A DNA stretch of 64,000 nt from Ignavibacteriales bacterium UBA1304 (GTDB lineage Bacteria; Bacteroidota; Ignavibacteria; Ignavibacteriales; Ignavibacteriaceae). The DNA lies in NCBI GenBank assembly GCA_002307295.1, contig DBTY01000052.1:50265-114264 (forward strand), written 5' to 3'. Shown in pieces: positions 37,355 through 46,567 of the stretch. The notes below the pieces were generated by a model, which was not told where the DNA came from, did no database searches, and saw only the letters and a program-made list of their open reading frames with translations. The position numbers and the translations under genes were made by a program. How positions within the stretch are numbered: position 1 is the stretch's first letter; every line of letters starts with the position of its first letter.

Positions 37355-39118
37355 ATGAAAAAGCTATACGCTTTTATTGTTTTGCTTGTAATAGCGCTTG
37401 TTGTTCCAAATAAAGTATCTGCTCAATCTACTACAGATACAGTTTATATACCGGGTTCGAAGTCTTTACAGATTAGCGACATCATTAATGCCGATACTTC
37501 TGTAACAGCTGCTCGCGTTTATGTATTAGACCGCGGAGCTATCTACTATATAGACAAAGCTTTTGAAATCACCCATTCCTGTAAGTTCATCTCTACCGGA
37601 ACTTCAACAAAAAGACCTGCTGTTTTAGCTGCAGCTATCCGCGCAGATAACTCATCGGAAGAATGGTATTTTAAACTTATTCAGGTTGGAATCAAGGTTG
37701 AATTAGATGATTTGTATTTGCTTTCTATGCGTTCTGATCTTAAAACTCTTGGATGGAGCCGCGCTATTCATATTGGCGCTGACAACATAGCTCTAAAGTT
37801 AAGAAGAGTTGTATTTGACGGATGGAGCGAAGCGGGTATTCGTGTTTATGGAGCTGATCATGTTAAGTTAGACGTTCAAGATTGCCATTTCAGAAACTTT
37901 ATACATTCCACTTCATATTTTGGCGGACAACCGTTTTTATCAGAAGATATGGATCATCCGGATACTACACTTTTTATTAACAACACATTTTTTGCTTGCA
38001 ACGCTTATGTCTTTTCTGTTCGCGGCCATGGACCAAAATCTGTATTTGAGCATAATACGATTGCTTACACGGCAGTGAATCCATTTTTATCAGCGCAAGC
38101 CGATAATATTTTTATTAAAAATAACCTGGTTTATGCTGCTCATGCATGGGGCGGCAATCCTGAACAAATTATAGGCGGATGGTTCGAAAATGCTTATGAT
38201 ACCATATCATCATGCGTATTAGCCATTAATAAACAGATGACGTATAATGGTAAAGAGCAGCATGGTCCGGAAGTTTATTACAAAAACTTAAATCTCACAT
38301 ACAATCCTGCTACAAGATTAGAAGCTGTTCATAATAACGTATGTTATAATCCGGATAAACTTGTTAAATTTTATAAAGACTGGAACGATACTGTTAAAAC
38401 ATATGATAGCGTTGAAGTTCTTAATGGCCCGAAACAATATCTAAAAAGAGTATTAACAATGGCTCCATGGCTTAATAAATTAGATAAAATAGTCATCGAT
38501 TCTCTTACTAATCCTAAATCATGGGACTATTCGTCATATATCTCTATAGATGACGCTATTAATGCAAATCCTGGTTTTTCTGACGCAGGCACAGTAGGAC
38601 ATATTGACAGTTTAATTAGCTATGTGCAACAAATTGCTACAGGCAAGTTTTATAATGGATGGCAATATAAGATGACTTTCCCTCCAACCTGGCCAATACC
38701 AGAAAACTTAGCATATACAAATACTTCTCTTCTTAATGGCGGCACAGACGGATTTGCAATTGGCGATTTAAACTGGTTCCCAGCTCAAAAAGCAACTTGG
38801 ACTATAACAGACGTTAAAACTCTTTCTTCAAATGTTCCTGAAAAATTCAATCTTTCGCAGAATTATCCTAACCCATTTAACCCTGATACAAAGATCAATT
38901 TTAGCATTCCAAAATCAGGTAATGTAAAAATTGAAATCTTTAACATCCTTGGTCAAAAGGTTAGAACTCTGTTAAATCAGGAATTCAACGCAGGCAGCTA
39001 TAGCTCTACCTGGAATGGAAGAAATGATTTCGGTAAACAATTATCAAGCGGAACTTATTTCTACTCTATTGAGACCGGTTTATTCAGAATGACTAAGAAA
39101 ATGATCTTAATGAAATAA
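37355..39118 (+). CDS. Secreted beta-helix protein with T9SS sorting domain
   Basis: Cell-surface or secreted protein of 587 residues. It has a signal peptide (MKKLYAFIVLLVIALVVPNKV), then a right-handed parallel beta-helix of the DUF4957/DUF5123 kind (for example FISTGTSTKRPAVLAA, LRRVVFDGWSEAGIRV, FINNTFFACNAYVFSVRG, FEHNTIAYTAVNPFLS). The type A T9SS sorting domain is at about 503-587 (NYPNPFNPDTKINFSIP, SGTYFYSIETGLFRMTKK). The helix resembles polysaccharide-lyase-like folds, but no catalytic set is identifiable, so glycan binding or cleavage is only a possibility. AAAGGAGA precedes the ATG. It follows the TonB-dependent receptor by 120 bp and ends at a strong terminator, so the two probably form a unit. 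Its final 259 bp nearly duplicate the next gene's end. Confidence 0.82.
   Translation: MKKLYAFIVLLVIALVVPNKVSAQSTTDTVYIPGSKSLQISDIINADTSVTAARVYVLDRGAIYYIDKAFEITHSCKFISTGTSTKRPAVLAAAIRADNSSEEWYFKLIQVGIKVELDDLYLLSMRSDLKTLGWSRAIHIGADNIALKLRRVVFDGWSEAGIRVYGADHVKLDVQDCHFRNFIHSTSYFGGQPFLSEDMDHPDTTLFINNTFFACNAYVFSVRGHGPKSVFEHNTIAYTAVNPFLSAQADNIFIKNNLVYAAHAWGGNPEQIIGGWFENAYDTISSCVLAINKQMTYNGKEQHGPEVYYKNLNLTYNPATRLEAVHNNVCYNPDKLVKFYKDWNDTVKTYDSVEVLNGPKQYLKRVLTMAPWLNKLDKIVIDSLTNPKSWDYSSYISIDDAINANPGFSDAGTVGHIDSLISYVQQIATGKFYNGWQYKMTFPPTWPIPENLAYTNTSLLNGGTDGFAIGDLNWFPAQKATWTITDVKTLSSNVPEKFNLSQNYPNPFNPDTKINFSIPKSGNVKIEIFNILGQKVRTLLNQEFNAGSYSSTWNGRNDFGKQLSSGTYFYSIETGLFRMTKKMILMK
38860..39118 (+). repeat. 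Direct repeat copy 1: T9SS sorting-domain coding segment
   Basis: This 259-bp segment, from GAATTATCCTAA to the stop codon, matches 40261-40519 at the DNA level with about 18 substitutions by eye and no gaps (roughly 93% identity). The genes are unrelated upstream of it. It encodes the C-terminal sorting domain. Confidence 0.9.
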
Positions 39119-39143
39119 TACGAACTCAGTGTTCTATTTACAT

Positions 39144-39180
39144 CAGTCATGCCTCTAAAAAGGCATGACTGATTATTTTT
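39144..39180 (+). terminator. Rho-independent terminator after the beta-helix gene
   Basis: CAGTCATGCCT (39144-39154) and AGGCATGACTG (39161-39171) form a perfect 11-bp stem with a 6-nt loop, followed by ATTATTTTT. Confidence 0.88.
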
Positions 39181-39277
39181 GAAATTCTTAAAGCAAATGG
39201 TAGTCAATAAATTTGTACAAGCTTTACTATTTTAATTAATTGTAAAAAATATTAAAACTTTTAATGGAGGCGATATA

Positions 39278-40519
39278 GTGTCTAAGCTATACAAGAACTT
39301 TTATTTATTTTCATTAATTATAGTGTTACTCATATTAGGTTCAACAAAGGTTATCATAGCGCAGTCTTTTACCGTAAGCTCTACCAGTCTGAATGTAAGT
39401 AATTCAAGCGGCACAACAAGCGTGACTATAACCAACTTGAACCAAGGCTTATTATATTGGCATATAGAAAATGTTTCTGGTTTCGGCACTTGGTTTGCGG
39501 CGAACCCAATAATAGGTACAATTCATAAAACCGGAGGAGAATTCTCCATATCTATACCTTATAATGAAAATGCGGGCGCTCAAAGAACTGGATCTTTTGC
39601 AATTGTAAATGATGCGACCAGCGAGTCACACACAATTACAATTACACAAGAAGCAGCGCCACCTAAAATTTCGGCTATCTTATCCAGTGTAAATGTGGGT
39701 TCATCAAGTGGAACAGTAAATCTTACAATAAGTAATAGCGGCGGTGGAACTTTAAACTGGACTGTTTCAAGCTCAACAAGCTGGATAACTAATATTAGTC
39801 CACGAAGTGGAACTAACAACGGAACTGTTACTATCTCTTATGCTCAGAACACTACCGATGCCAGGTTGGCAGAAATAACAATAACTGCGCCAGGAGCTAC
39901 AAATACTCCTCAAACAATAAACATGTGTCAGGCAGCTCCAACATTTACCCTAACAGTTACTGCTGATCCATGGGATTATGGCACTCTTTACCTAGATGGG
40001 GCAACATCATCAAGAACTATAACTAAAACATATAGTTATGGTAATGTTGCAGGTTTAGGAGCTACGCCATATGGTAATGTCGCATTTGTTAATTGGACAG
40101 AAAATGGTAATATAGTTAGTACCGTTAATAATTTTGGCTACATGGTTTTAAAAAACAGTTCATTAGTCGCACATTTTAAATTAATTGTTGGAAAAGAAGT
40201 CCCAATTAATGATCAGGCTAAAGCAGCTTCCGAGATACCAACGGAATTTTCTATTAAACAGAATTATCCTAATCCATTTAACCCTGACACAAAGATCGAT
40301 TTTAACATTCCAAAATCAGGTAATGTAAAAATTGAAATCTTTAACGTCCTTAGTCAAAAGGTTAGAACGCTGGTAGATCAGGAATTCAATGCCGGCAGTT
40401 ATAGCGCTACATGGAATGGCAGAAATGATTTTGGTAAACAATTATCAAGCGGAACTTATTTCTACTCTATTGAGAGCGGTTCATTCAGAATGACTAAGAA
40501 AATGATCTTAATGAAATAG
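39278..40519 (+). CDS. Secreted BACON-domain protein with T9SS sorting domain
   Basis: A 413-residue exported protein starting with GTG behind a GGAGG site. After the signal peptide (LFSLIIVLLILGSTKVIIAQ) come two BACON-type Ig-like domains: one with VSSTSLNVSNSSGTTSVTI and ITITQEA, one with NVGSSSGTVNLTISNSGGGT and SWITNISPRSGTNNG. A short bacterial-repeat-like domain follows (FVNWTENGNIVSTVNNF). The C-terminal type A T9SS sorting signal (about 328-413) is nearly identical to that of the gene just upstream. BACON domains are thought to mediate carbohydrate or mucin attachment; no enzymatic motif is seen. It has terminators on both sides and appears to be a single-gene unit. Confidence 0.82.
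   Translation: MSKLYKNFYLFSLIIVLLILGSTKVIIAQSFTVSSTSLNVSNSSGTTSVTITNLNQGLLYWHIENVSGFGTWFAANPIIGTIHKTGGEFSISIPYNENAGAQRTGSFAIVNDATSESHTITITQEAAPPKISAILSSVNVGSSSGTVNLTISNSGGGTLNWTVSSSTSWITNISPRSGTNNGTVTISYAQNTTDARLAEITITAPGATNTPQTINMCQAAPTFTLTVTADPWDYGTLYLDGATSSRTITKTYSYGNVAGLGATPYGNVAFVNWTENGNIVSTVNNFGYMVLKNSSLVAHFKLIVGKEVPINDQAKAASEIPTEFSIKQNYPNPFNPDTKIDFNIPKSGNVKIEIFNVLSQKVRTLVDQEFNAGSYSATWNGRNDFGKQLSSGTYFYSIESGSFRMTKKMILMK
40261..40519 (+). repeat. Direct repeat copy 2: T9SS sorting-domain coding segment
   Basis: Second copy of the 259-bp sorting-domain segment found at 38860-39118. Differences are a mix of synonymous and conservative changes, and the last 60 bp or so are almost unchanged. 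The pattern suggests recent domain duplication or gene conversion. Confidence 0.9.
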
Positions 40520-40600
40520 AACTTCCCCCTGCCGCTTATTTTCATCCGGATCTATTCCAACATGATCCGATGTTAATAATATAAAAAAACCTAAATACCG

Positions 40601-40633
40601 AAGGTTATGTTCAGTCTTGAACATAACCTTTTG
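40601..40633 (+). terminator. Terminator-like hairpin after the BACON-domain gene
   Basis: AAGGTTATGTTCA (40601-40613) and TGAACATAACCTT (40618-40630) form a perfect 13-bp stem with a 4-nt loop, followed by a weak T-run (TTGGTTATTA). It lies about 80 bp after the stop codon. Confidence 0.75.
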
Positions 40634-41270
40634 GTTATTATGCCCAATAAAACCAAAACAGCTTAAAGAATTGATTCCAAAGAAGTAATTTATCATAATT
40701 TTAATATTCAGAATGATAAAATGCGATTTAGCCTTCTATGCTATATGCTTAAAAATCTTACTCATTAGTCAAATTCAGATTGAAATATTAAAAGCCATGC
40801 AACTTTTGCTATCCTTTTATATGTAAACGCTATGCTCTCAATTATTTTGTAATATACAAGATTGATTTTAAAAAGAGTTTCTCAAAAAATTTTTATAATT
40901 CTAAATATTTAGTTAAAATAAAAGTTTTAAAATTAACATATTATTGACTGTAGTATTAATTGCATTATCATACGTATTTATAGGCGGATAATTATATTGC
41001 GGTAGGCGATCCGTGTGTAATAAAAAACGCCATATTCTAAATATATTTGATATTAATTCGAATATAACTTTAAGTATATATTTATTAGGGGGAAATGTGC
41101 AATATAAAAAACAAGATTGGCGCATTTCCATAATATTTGATTTGGGAAAATGTTGATATTTGTTAATTTGTAAAATTAAAACAAACATAAATTAAATAAT
41201 TATAACGAGATAAAAGAATGGCTAAACTGTTACTTAGAATAAATGACAAACATAAATCGGGAGCTACTTT
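40634..41270. other. Gene-free AT-rich interval
   Basis: About 640 bp between the hairpin after the BACON gene and the peptidase-like gene. Only short, compositionally unconvincing open frames are present, and no RNA gene, repeat or mobile-element end is recognisable. The promoter of the following gene must lie here, and its ribosome-binding site GGGAG is just before 41271. Confidence 0.5.
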
Positions 41271-43292
41271 ATGAAAACAAAACTGACGATTGTGCTCTTT
41301 TCTTTATTTTGTCTTTTTAACATAAATGCATTACCGCAAAATATAATAGCGACAAAGCAGGCAAAAATAGATAGCTCTTCTAAAAAAAATGACGGCTTGG
41401 AAGATTATATAAAAGGGAGAAGAATTGATAAAGACGGACGCGAAATTATAGAAATTATCGTTCCAGGCACGCCTCCTAAAAACTATAGAGCTCCAGTAGC
41501 AAAAATTCCTAATTCAGCTAAAACAATTGCGAATGTGCCTGCCTATGACTGGAGTTTTGGCTGTACGGCAACTTCTGCTGCTATGATTTCCGGTTACTAT
41601 GATAATATGGGATTTCCAAATATTTATACGGGACCTACAAATAACGGAGTAGCTCCTATGGATAACAGCTCCTGGGGGCGCGTAACAATTAATGGCGAGG
41701 TTAGGTCAAAGTGTCCTTTATCTGCGACGATGAATGGCATGGATGGACGAACCACAAGAGGGCATGTGGACGATTACTGGATAAAAACCGACAGTAAGGC
41801 TGATGATCCTTATATTACTAACGGCTGGACGCAGCATACTTATGGCGATTGTACTGGCGATTTTATGAAAACCAATCAATCCGCTTATGGCAATGCTGAT
41901 GGCGGAACGACACTGTATTACTATTCAAACGGAACTCCTTATTCTGGAGAAAACGATCATGATGGCGCGTACGGTTTCCAGCTGTTTCTTGAGTCAAGAG
42001 GGTATTCGGTTAATACCCGCTATACTCAGTTAATCTATGGCTATAATTCAAACACTAGTGGTTTCACATTTGCTCAGTATAAACAAGAAATTGACGCCGG
42101 ATATCCCGTGTTTATTCAGGTTAAAGGGCACACGATGGTTGGCATAGGGTATGACGACGCTACTAGCAAGATATATTTGCATGATACATGGGATTACAGT
42201 ACGCACGAAATGGTTTGGGGCGGCAATTATTCAGGTTTACAGCAGTGGGGCGTTACTGTTATTCATTTAGACCCTGTTGCGTCAAGCTTGTTTGTTATTG
42301 CAGCTTCTCCAAGCCCGCTTAATAGCGGAAGCATATCAGGAGCAGGAACGTATAATTGGAACCAGACTGCAAAATTAACAGCCTCGGCAAACAACGGGTA
42401 TACATTTGTAAACTGGACTGAAAACGGCAGTATCGTTTCAACAGATTCTATTTATCAATTTACTGTAACTGCAACCAGAGCGCTAAGCGCTAATTTTAAC
42501 ATAAAGGCCGGCATTAACCTTATTTCGCCGCAAAATAATTCTACTAACGCGTCGCTGCCGGTTAAGTTTCAGTGGAATAAATATTCCGATGCGGCAAAAT
42601 ATATTTTTGAAGTTTCAACTGATAGTTTGTTCTCTGTTGCTACATTGAGCGATTCTACTGTAACGGATACGATAAAAACAGCGGTCTCGCTTAAATATAA
42701 TACAAAATACTTCTGGCGCGTTACTGTATTGGCAAATGCAACTGCGGCGGCTAAAAGTTCTGTATGGAACTTTACTACTCAAAAATTTGCGGATACTGTA
42801 GCCGGAGTAATTACTTATGCAAATGCGCAAAATACTCCAGTGAACGGCATTAAGGTTTATCTGATTAGCAATAATACTATTATTGATTCGGCAACGACTG
42901 ATACAGTAGGCCGTTATTCATTTAACGCAGTTCAGGACGGTTCTTTCAATTTGCGCCTTGTTGTAAATAAAACCTGGGGAGGCGTAAACTCTACCGATGC
43001 GCTTCAAATAAGACGATATATAGTAGGTTTGACTGCTTTTGATACTCTACAGGCAAAAGCTGCGGATGTTAATGGTAGCGGCGCAGTTACCAGTTCTGAC
43101 GCGCTGTTAGTCCGGATGAGATCTTCAGGCGGAGCATCGTCATTTGCGGCGGGCGACTGGGTTTATGAAAATCCGACGTTCACGGTTTCAGGCAAATCTG
43201 TGAACCAGAATATCCGCATACTCTGCACAGGAGACGTAAACGGATCGTTTACGCCTGCCAGCGTAAAAGCGAATAATAATAAAGAAAAGTAA
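41271..43292 (+). CDS. Secreted C39-like cysteine peptidase domain protein with dockerin-like repeats
   Basis: A 673-residue exported protein (signal peptide MKTKLTIVLFSLFCLFNINA). Residues about 85-340 are a peptidase C39-like papain fold: the nucleophile candidate C98 in WSFGCTATSAAMISGYYD, H287 in VKGHTMVGIGYDD and an aspartate in LHDTWDYST. Then come a bacterial-repeat-like domain (GYTFVNWTENGSIVSTDS), a fibronectin-III-like domain (KFQWNKYSDAAKYIFEVS), a carboxypeptidase-regulatory-like strand set and two dockerin-like repeats (GGVNSTDALQIRRY and DVNGSGAVTSSDALLVRMR, about 570-615). Unlike its neighbours it lacks a T9SS tail and ends in a charged SVKANNNKEK. Substrate is unknown; it may be a peptidase or an inactive peptide-binding relative. 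Confidence 0.78.
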   Translation: MKTKLTIVLFSLFCLFNINALPQNIIATKQAKIDSSSKKNDGLEDYIKGRRIDKDGREIIEIIVPGTPPKNYRAPVAKIPNSAKTIANVPAYDWSFGCTATSAAMISGYYDNMGFPNIYTGPTNNGVAPMDNSSWGRVTINGEVRSKCPLSATMNGMDGRTTRGHVDDYWIKTDSKADDPYITNGWTQHTYGDCTGDFMKTNQSAYGNADGGTTLYYYSNGTPYSGENDHDGAYGFQLFLESRGYSVNTRYTQLIYGYNSNTSGFTFAQYKQEIDAGYPVFIQVKGHTMVGIGYDDATSKIYLHDTWDYSTHEMVWGGNYSGLQQWGVTVIHLDPVASSLFVIAASPSPLNSGSISGAGTYNWNQTAKLTASANNGYTFVNWTENGSIVSTDSIYQFTVTATRALSANFNIKAGINLISPQNNSTNASLPVKFQWNKYSDAAKYIFEVSTDSLFSVATLSDSTVTDTIKTAVSLKYNTKYFWRVTVLANATAAAKSSVWNFTTQKFADTVAGVITYANAQNTPVNGIKVYLISNNTIIDSATTDTVGRYSFNAVQDGSFNLRLVVNKTWGGVNSTDALQIRRYIVGLTAFDTLQAKAADVNGSGAVTSSDALLVRMRSSGGASSFAAGDWVYENPTFTVSGKSVNQNIRILCTGDVNGSFTPASVKANNNKEK

Positions 43293-43315
43293 GCTGATTT
43301 AGTTTAGAAAAAAAG

Positions 43316-43368
43316 AACGGTAAAGAGAGGGTCTATAAATAGACGTCATATCTTTACCGTTTTTTTTA
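43316..43368 (+). terminator. Rho-independent terminator after the C39-like gene
   Basis: AACGGTAAAGA (43316-43326) pairs with TCTTTACCGTT (43351-43361), enclosing a second small hairpin GTCTATAAATAGAC (43331-43344). Eight T residues follow. It separates this gene from the convergent efflux operon. Confidence 0.85.
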
Positions 43369-43468
43369 TTTAATGAATGCTGACATTTCTATTGTGTTTT
43401 ATGCGCAAATAATCCTAAGGGAAAATAATTTATTATAAATTGCCCGAAGGTTATTATTTAAACCAAAC

Positions 43469-46400
43469 TTAACTGTTATCTGATTTTTGGTCGAACCAGC
43501 TATAAACTGATGGAATGATCAGTAATGTCAGCAAAGTTGAAGTTATTAAGCCGCCAACAACAACGACCGCCAAAGGTTTTTGCACTTCTGAACCAGCTCC
43601 GCTGGCAAACAGCATTGGCATAAGACTAAATATTGCTATGGACGCTGTCATAAGCGCCGGGCGAAATCTGTTAAGACTTCCCTGCATAATCGCTTGCTGC
43701 ATGCCCATTCCTTCTTCGCGCAACTGCGAAATTTGGGATACCAGCACAACGCCGTTCAACACCGCAACGCCAAACAATACTATAAACCCTACCGAAGCCG
43801 GGACTGATAAATATAGTCCGGAAATGTAGAGCGAAAATATTCCGCCAATTAAAGCAAACGGCAAATTAGATATTACTAACAATGCGAGGCGTACAGATCT
43901 GAATGTTACGAATAAGAGGAGCAAAATCAAACCGATTGCAATTGGTCCAATGATCATTAGTTTATTCATAGCTCTCTGCTGATTTTCAAACTGTCCGCCC
44001 CATATAATATAATAACCCGCCGGAAGCTGGACATTCTCTTTTATTTTTTGTTTAGCTTCCGCAACAAAGCCGCCTATATCTCTTCCGCTTACGTTCATCT
44101 CAATGCCAATTCTTCTGATTCCATCCTGCCTGCTTATCTGAACCGGACCTTCAATCATTTTAACGTCGGCTAATTGCGCAAGCGGAATATTCATTCCGGT
44201 TTTTGTTGGGACTAAGATATTCTCAATTGTTTCGATTGAATTTCTTTTTTCTTCCGGCAGACGAACCGTAATATCAAAGCTCCGGTTTTCTTCATAAAAC
44301 TTAGAAGCGGACTTACCTGCAACGGCTATTTCAATTACGTTTTGAACATCTTTAATATTCAAACCATAGCGCGCTATTTTCGATCTATCTATGCTTATGG
44401 TTAAGTACGGCTGCCCCGAAACTTTTTCCGTCATCAAATCGGTGCCCCCTTTAACTGAGGAAAGCGTTTTTGCAATCTCGTCGGCTTTACTTTTTAACAA
44501 GTCCATATCTTCGCCAAAAAGTTTAAGAATTAATTGCGCTTTCGTTCCTGCTACAAGCTCGTCAATTCTGCATTGAATTGGCTGGCTAAAACCAAATCCA
44601 ATTCCGGGGATTGTCTCTAAAGACGCGCGCATTTCATTTGTCAATTCTTCTCTTGATATATTTCGTTTCCATTCGCTTTTGGGTTTTAATATTCCAACAT
44701 AGCCTGTTTTATCCACGCCTCTTGTGTCCATCGCAACGCCTGTTTGACCGGTTCGCGATACTACTACGTCAAGCTCGTCAAACTTTTTCATCTTTTGCGC
44801 GGCAAGCTGATTTACTTCCATGGCTTTGGAAAGCGATACTCCAGGCAGCAAAGCGACATCCATATCGAACGAGCCCTCGTCCATAATTGGGATAAACTCC
44901 GTTCCTAACCTGGTAAATAAAAATAATGCGGCAATTAAGAAAGCTCCGGCTACGCTTAAGATTATTATTCTTTTCTTCATTACATATTCTAAAAGCGGCA
45001 AATAAATTTTAGTTGCATAATTCATTATAACGCTTTCTTTTTCGGGCTGCGATTTTAAGAACATTGAGCAGAAAACCGGTATAATAAAGATTGAAAGGAG
45101 CAGGGAAGAAAGAAGCGCAATTACTACTGTTATTGCAAGCGGACCAAACATTTTCCCCTCATATCCTTCCAACGAAAGAATAGGTATAAATGTAATTGCA
45201 ATAATTAGTTCTCCGAAGATGCTTGGCTTCCGGACTTCCAACACTGCTTTCAGGACTGTTAACAATTTTGGGCGATCTTTCCCGTCCTCGCTTAAATGTC
45301 TTTGAACGTTCTCAACCTGAATAATTGTCGCGTCTATTATCATCCCGATAGAAATAGCAAGACCGCCTAACGACATTAAGTTAGCGCTAAATCCTAAAAA
45401 CTTCATCATAATGAATGTAGTCAACAATGAAAGCGGCAAGGCAAGCAGCACTACAAAACTGCCTCTAAAGCTTCGCAGCAGCAAATACAATATTATCAGA
45501 ACAAGAATAGCTCCTTCAACTAAAGCTTTGTTCACGGTGTTTACGCTGGCGTTTACAATATCGCTTCTATCATAATAAGGAACCATTTTAATACCGTCGG
45601 GCAGAATGTTGTTCTCATTTATTTCCTGAACTTTTTCTTTTACGCGTTTAACAACATCCCGGCTGTTCTCGCCGCGCAGCATCATAGCAATCCCGCCTAC
45701 GGATTCGTCGGTTCCGTTCTTCATAGAGGCTCCCATTCTAACAGCCTCTCCAATTTTAACTTCTGCAACATCTCGCAGAAAAGTCGGCGTTCCATCGTGA
45801 GTCTTCAGTACAATGTTTTCAATATCGCTGACTTCTTTAATTAAACCGACTCCGCGAACAATATATTGATCGGAATTCCTTTCAAGAATATTTCCGCCAA
45901 CGTTTTGATTATTGTTGTCAATTGCAGAGTAAACTTCGTCTGCCGTTATGGAATACTTTAATAATTTTTCCGGCGATACAATTATCTGGTATTGTTTAAA
46001 ATAACCGCCGAATGAATTTACTTCGTTTACTCCAGCGACGCTTTTTAATAGCGGGGTAATTATCCACTCCTGAATTGTCCGCAGGTTGGTTAAATAAGCG
46101 ACCTTTGAAAGCGAATCGCTCGGCATTTTTCCTTCAAGAGTGTATTGATAGATTTCGCCCATAGCCGTCGCTATTGGCCCCATAGCTATCTCGACTCCCT
46201 TTGGAACGCTTTCTTTGGCTTCGCCCAAGCGTTCAAAAACTAATTGCCGCGCGAAATAAATATCCACATTATCTTTGAACACAATTGTTACTATTGAAAG
46301 GCCAAACTTAGTTACAGAACGCATTTGTTCAACATCCGGTAAACCGCGCATCGCCATTTCAATTGGATAAGTTACATTTCTTTCAATCTCCGTAGCAGAA

Positions 46401-46567
46401 AGACCGTCGGCATGACTAACGATTTCAACTTGTATATTCGTCACATCCGGAAACGCGTCAATCGGCAGAGTCAGGTATGAGTATATGCCGAATATGACTA
46501 TTAGCAGCGCAAGGAATAACATGACTCCTTTTTGCTTTAATGTAAGAGCAATTATTTTTTCTAACAT
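43469..46567 (-). CDS. Heavy-metal-type RND efflux pump, inner-membrane subunit (CusA/CzcA family)
   Basis: Proton-driven pump of 1032 residues with the RND layout: one N-terminal helix, a large periplasmic domain, six helices, a second periplasmic domain and five more helices. Recognisable segments are LPIDAFPDVTNIQVEI at the N-terminus, MAMRGLPDVEQMRSVT, and the helix-4 motif LAISIGMIIDATIIQVENV. That motif resembles the Cus-type IGxxxDAxxxxxEN more than the DFGxxxDG of CzcA, so monovalent copper or silver is as plausible as zinc, cobalt or cadmium. The ion cannot be fixed from sequence. Its start overlaps the adaptor's stop by one base (TAATG), so the two are coupled. It is the last gene of the tripartite operon. 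Confidence 0.93.
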   Translation of the reverse strand: MLEKIIALTLKQKGVMLFLALLIVIFGIYSYLTLPIDAFPDVTNIQVEIVSHADGLSATEIERNVTYPIEMAMRGLPDVEQMRSVTKFGLSIVTIVFKDNVDIYFARQLVFERLGEAKESVPKGVEIAMGPIATAMGEIYQYTLEGKMPSDSLSKVAYLTNLRTIQEWIITPLLKSVAGVNEVNSFGGYFKQYQIIVSPEKLLKYSITADEVYSAIDNNNQNVGGNILERNSDQYIVRGVGLIKEVSDIENIVLKTHDGTPTFLRDVAEVKIGEAVRMGASMKNGTDESVGGIAMMLRGENSRDVVKRVKEKVQEINENNILPDGIKMVPYYDRSDIVNASVNTVNKALVEGAILVLIILYLLLRSFRGSFVVLLALPLSLLTTFIMMKFLGFSANLMSLGGLAISIGMIIDATIIQVENVQRHLSEDGKDRPKLLTVLKAVLEVRKPSIFGELIIAITFIPILSLEGYEGKMFGPLAITVVIALLSSLLLSIFIIPVFCSMFLKSQPEKESVIMNYATKIYLPLLEYVMKKRIIILSVAGAFLIAALFLFTRLGTEFIPIMDEGSFDMDVALLPGVSLSKAMEVNQLAAQKMKKFDELDVVVSRTGQTGVAMDTRGVDKTGYVGILKPKSEWKRNISREELTNEMRASLETIPGIGFGFSQPIQCRIDELVAGTKAQLILKLFGEDMDLLKSKADEIAKTLSSVKGGTDLMTEKVSGQPYLTISIDRSKIARYGLNIKDVQNVIEIAVAGKSASKFYEENRSFDITVRLPEEKRNSIETIENILVPTKTGMNIPLAQLADVKMIEGPVQISRQDGIRRIGIEMNVSGRDIGGFVAEAKQKIKENVQLPAGYYIIWGGQFENQQRAMNKLMIIGPIAIGLILLLLFVTFRSVRLALLVISNLPFALIGGIFSLYISGLYLSVPASVGFIVLFGVAVLNGVVLVSQISQLREEGMGMQQAIMQGSLNRFRPALMTASIAIFSLMPMLFASGAGSEVQKPLAVVVVGGLITSTLLTLLIIPSVYSWFDQKSDNS

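Noticed and set aside
40913..41188. 91-codon minus-strand frame in the 640-bp gap before the C39-like gene
   Set aside because: Composition is that of translated AT-rich noncoding DNA, and no ribosome-binding site or family resemblance is seen.
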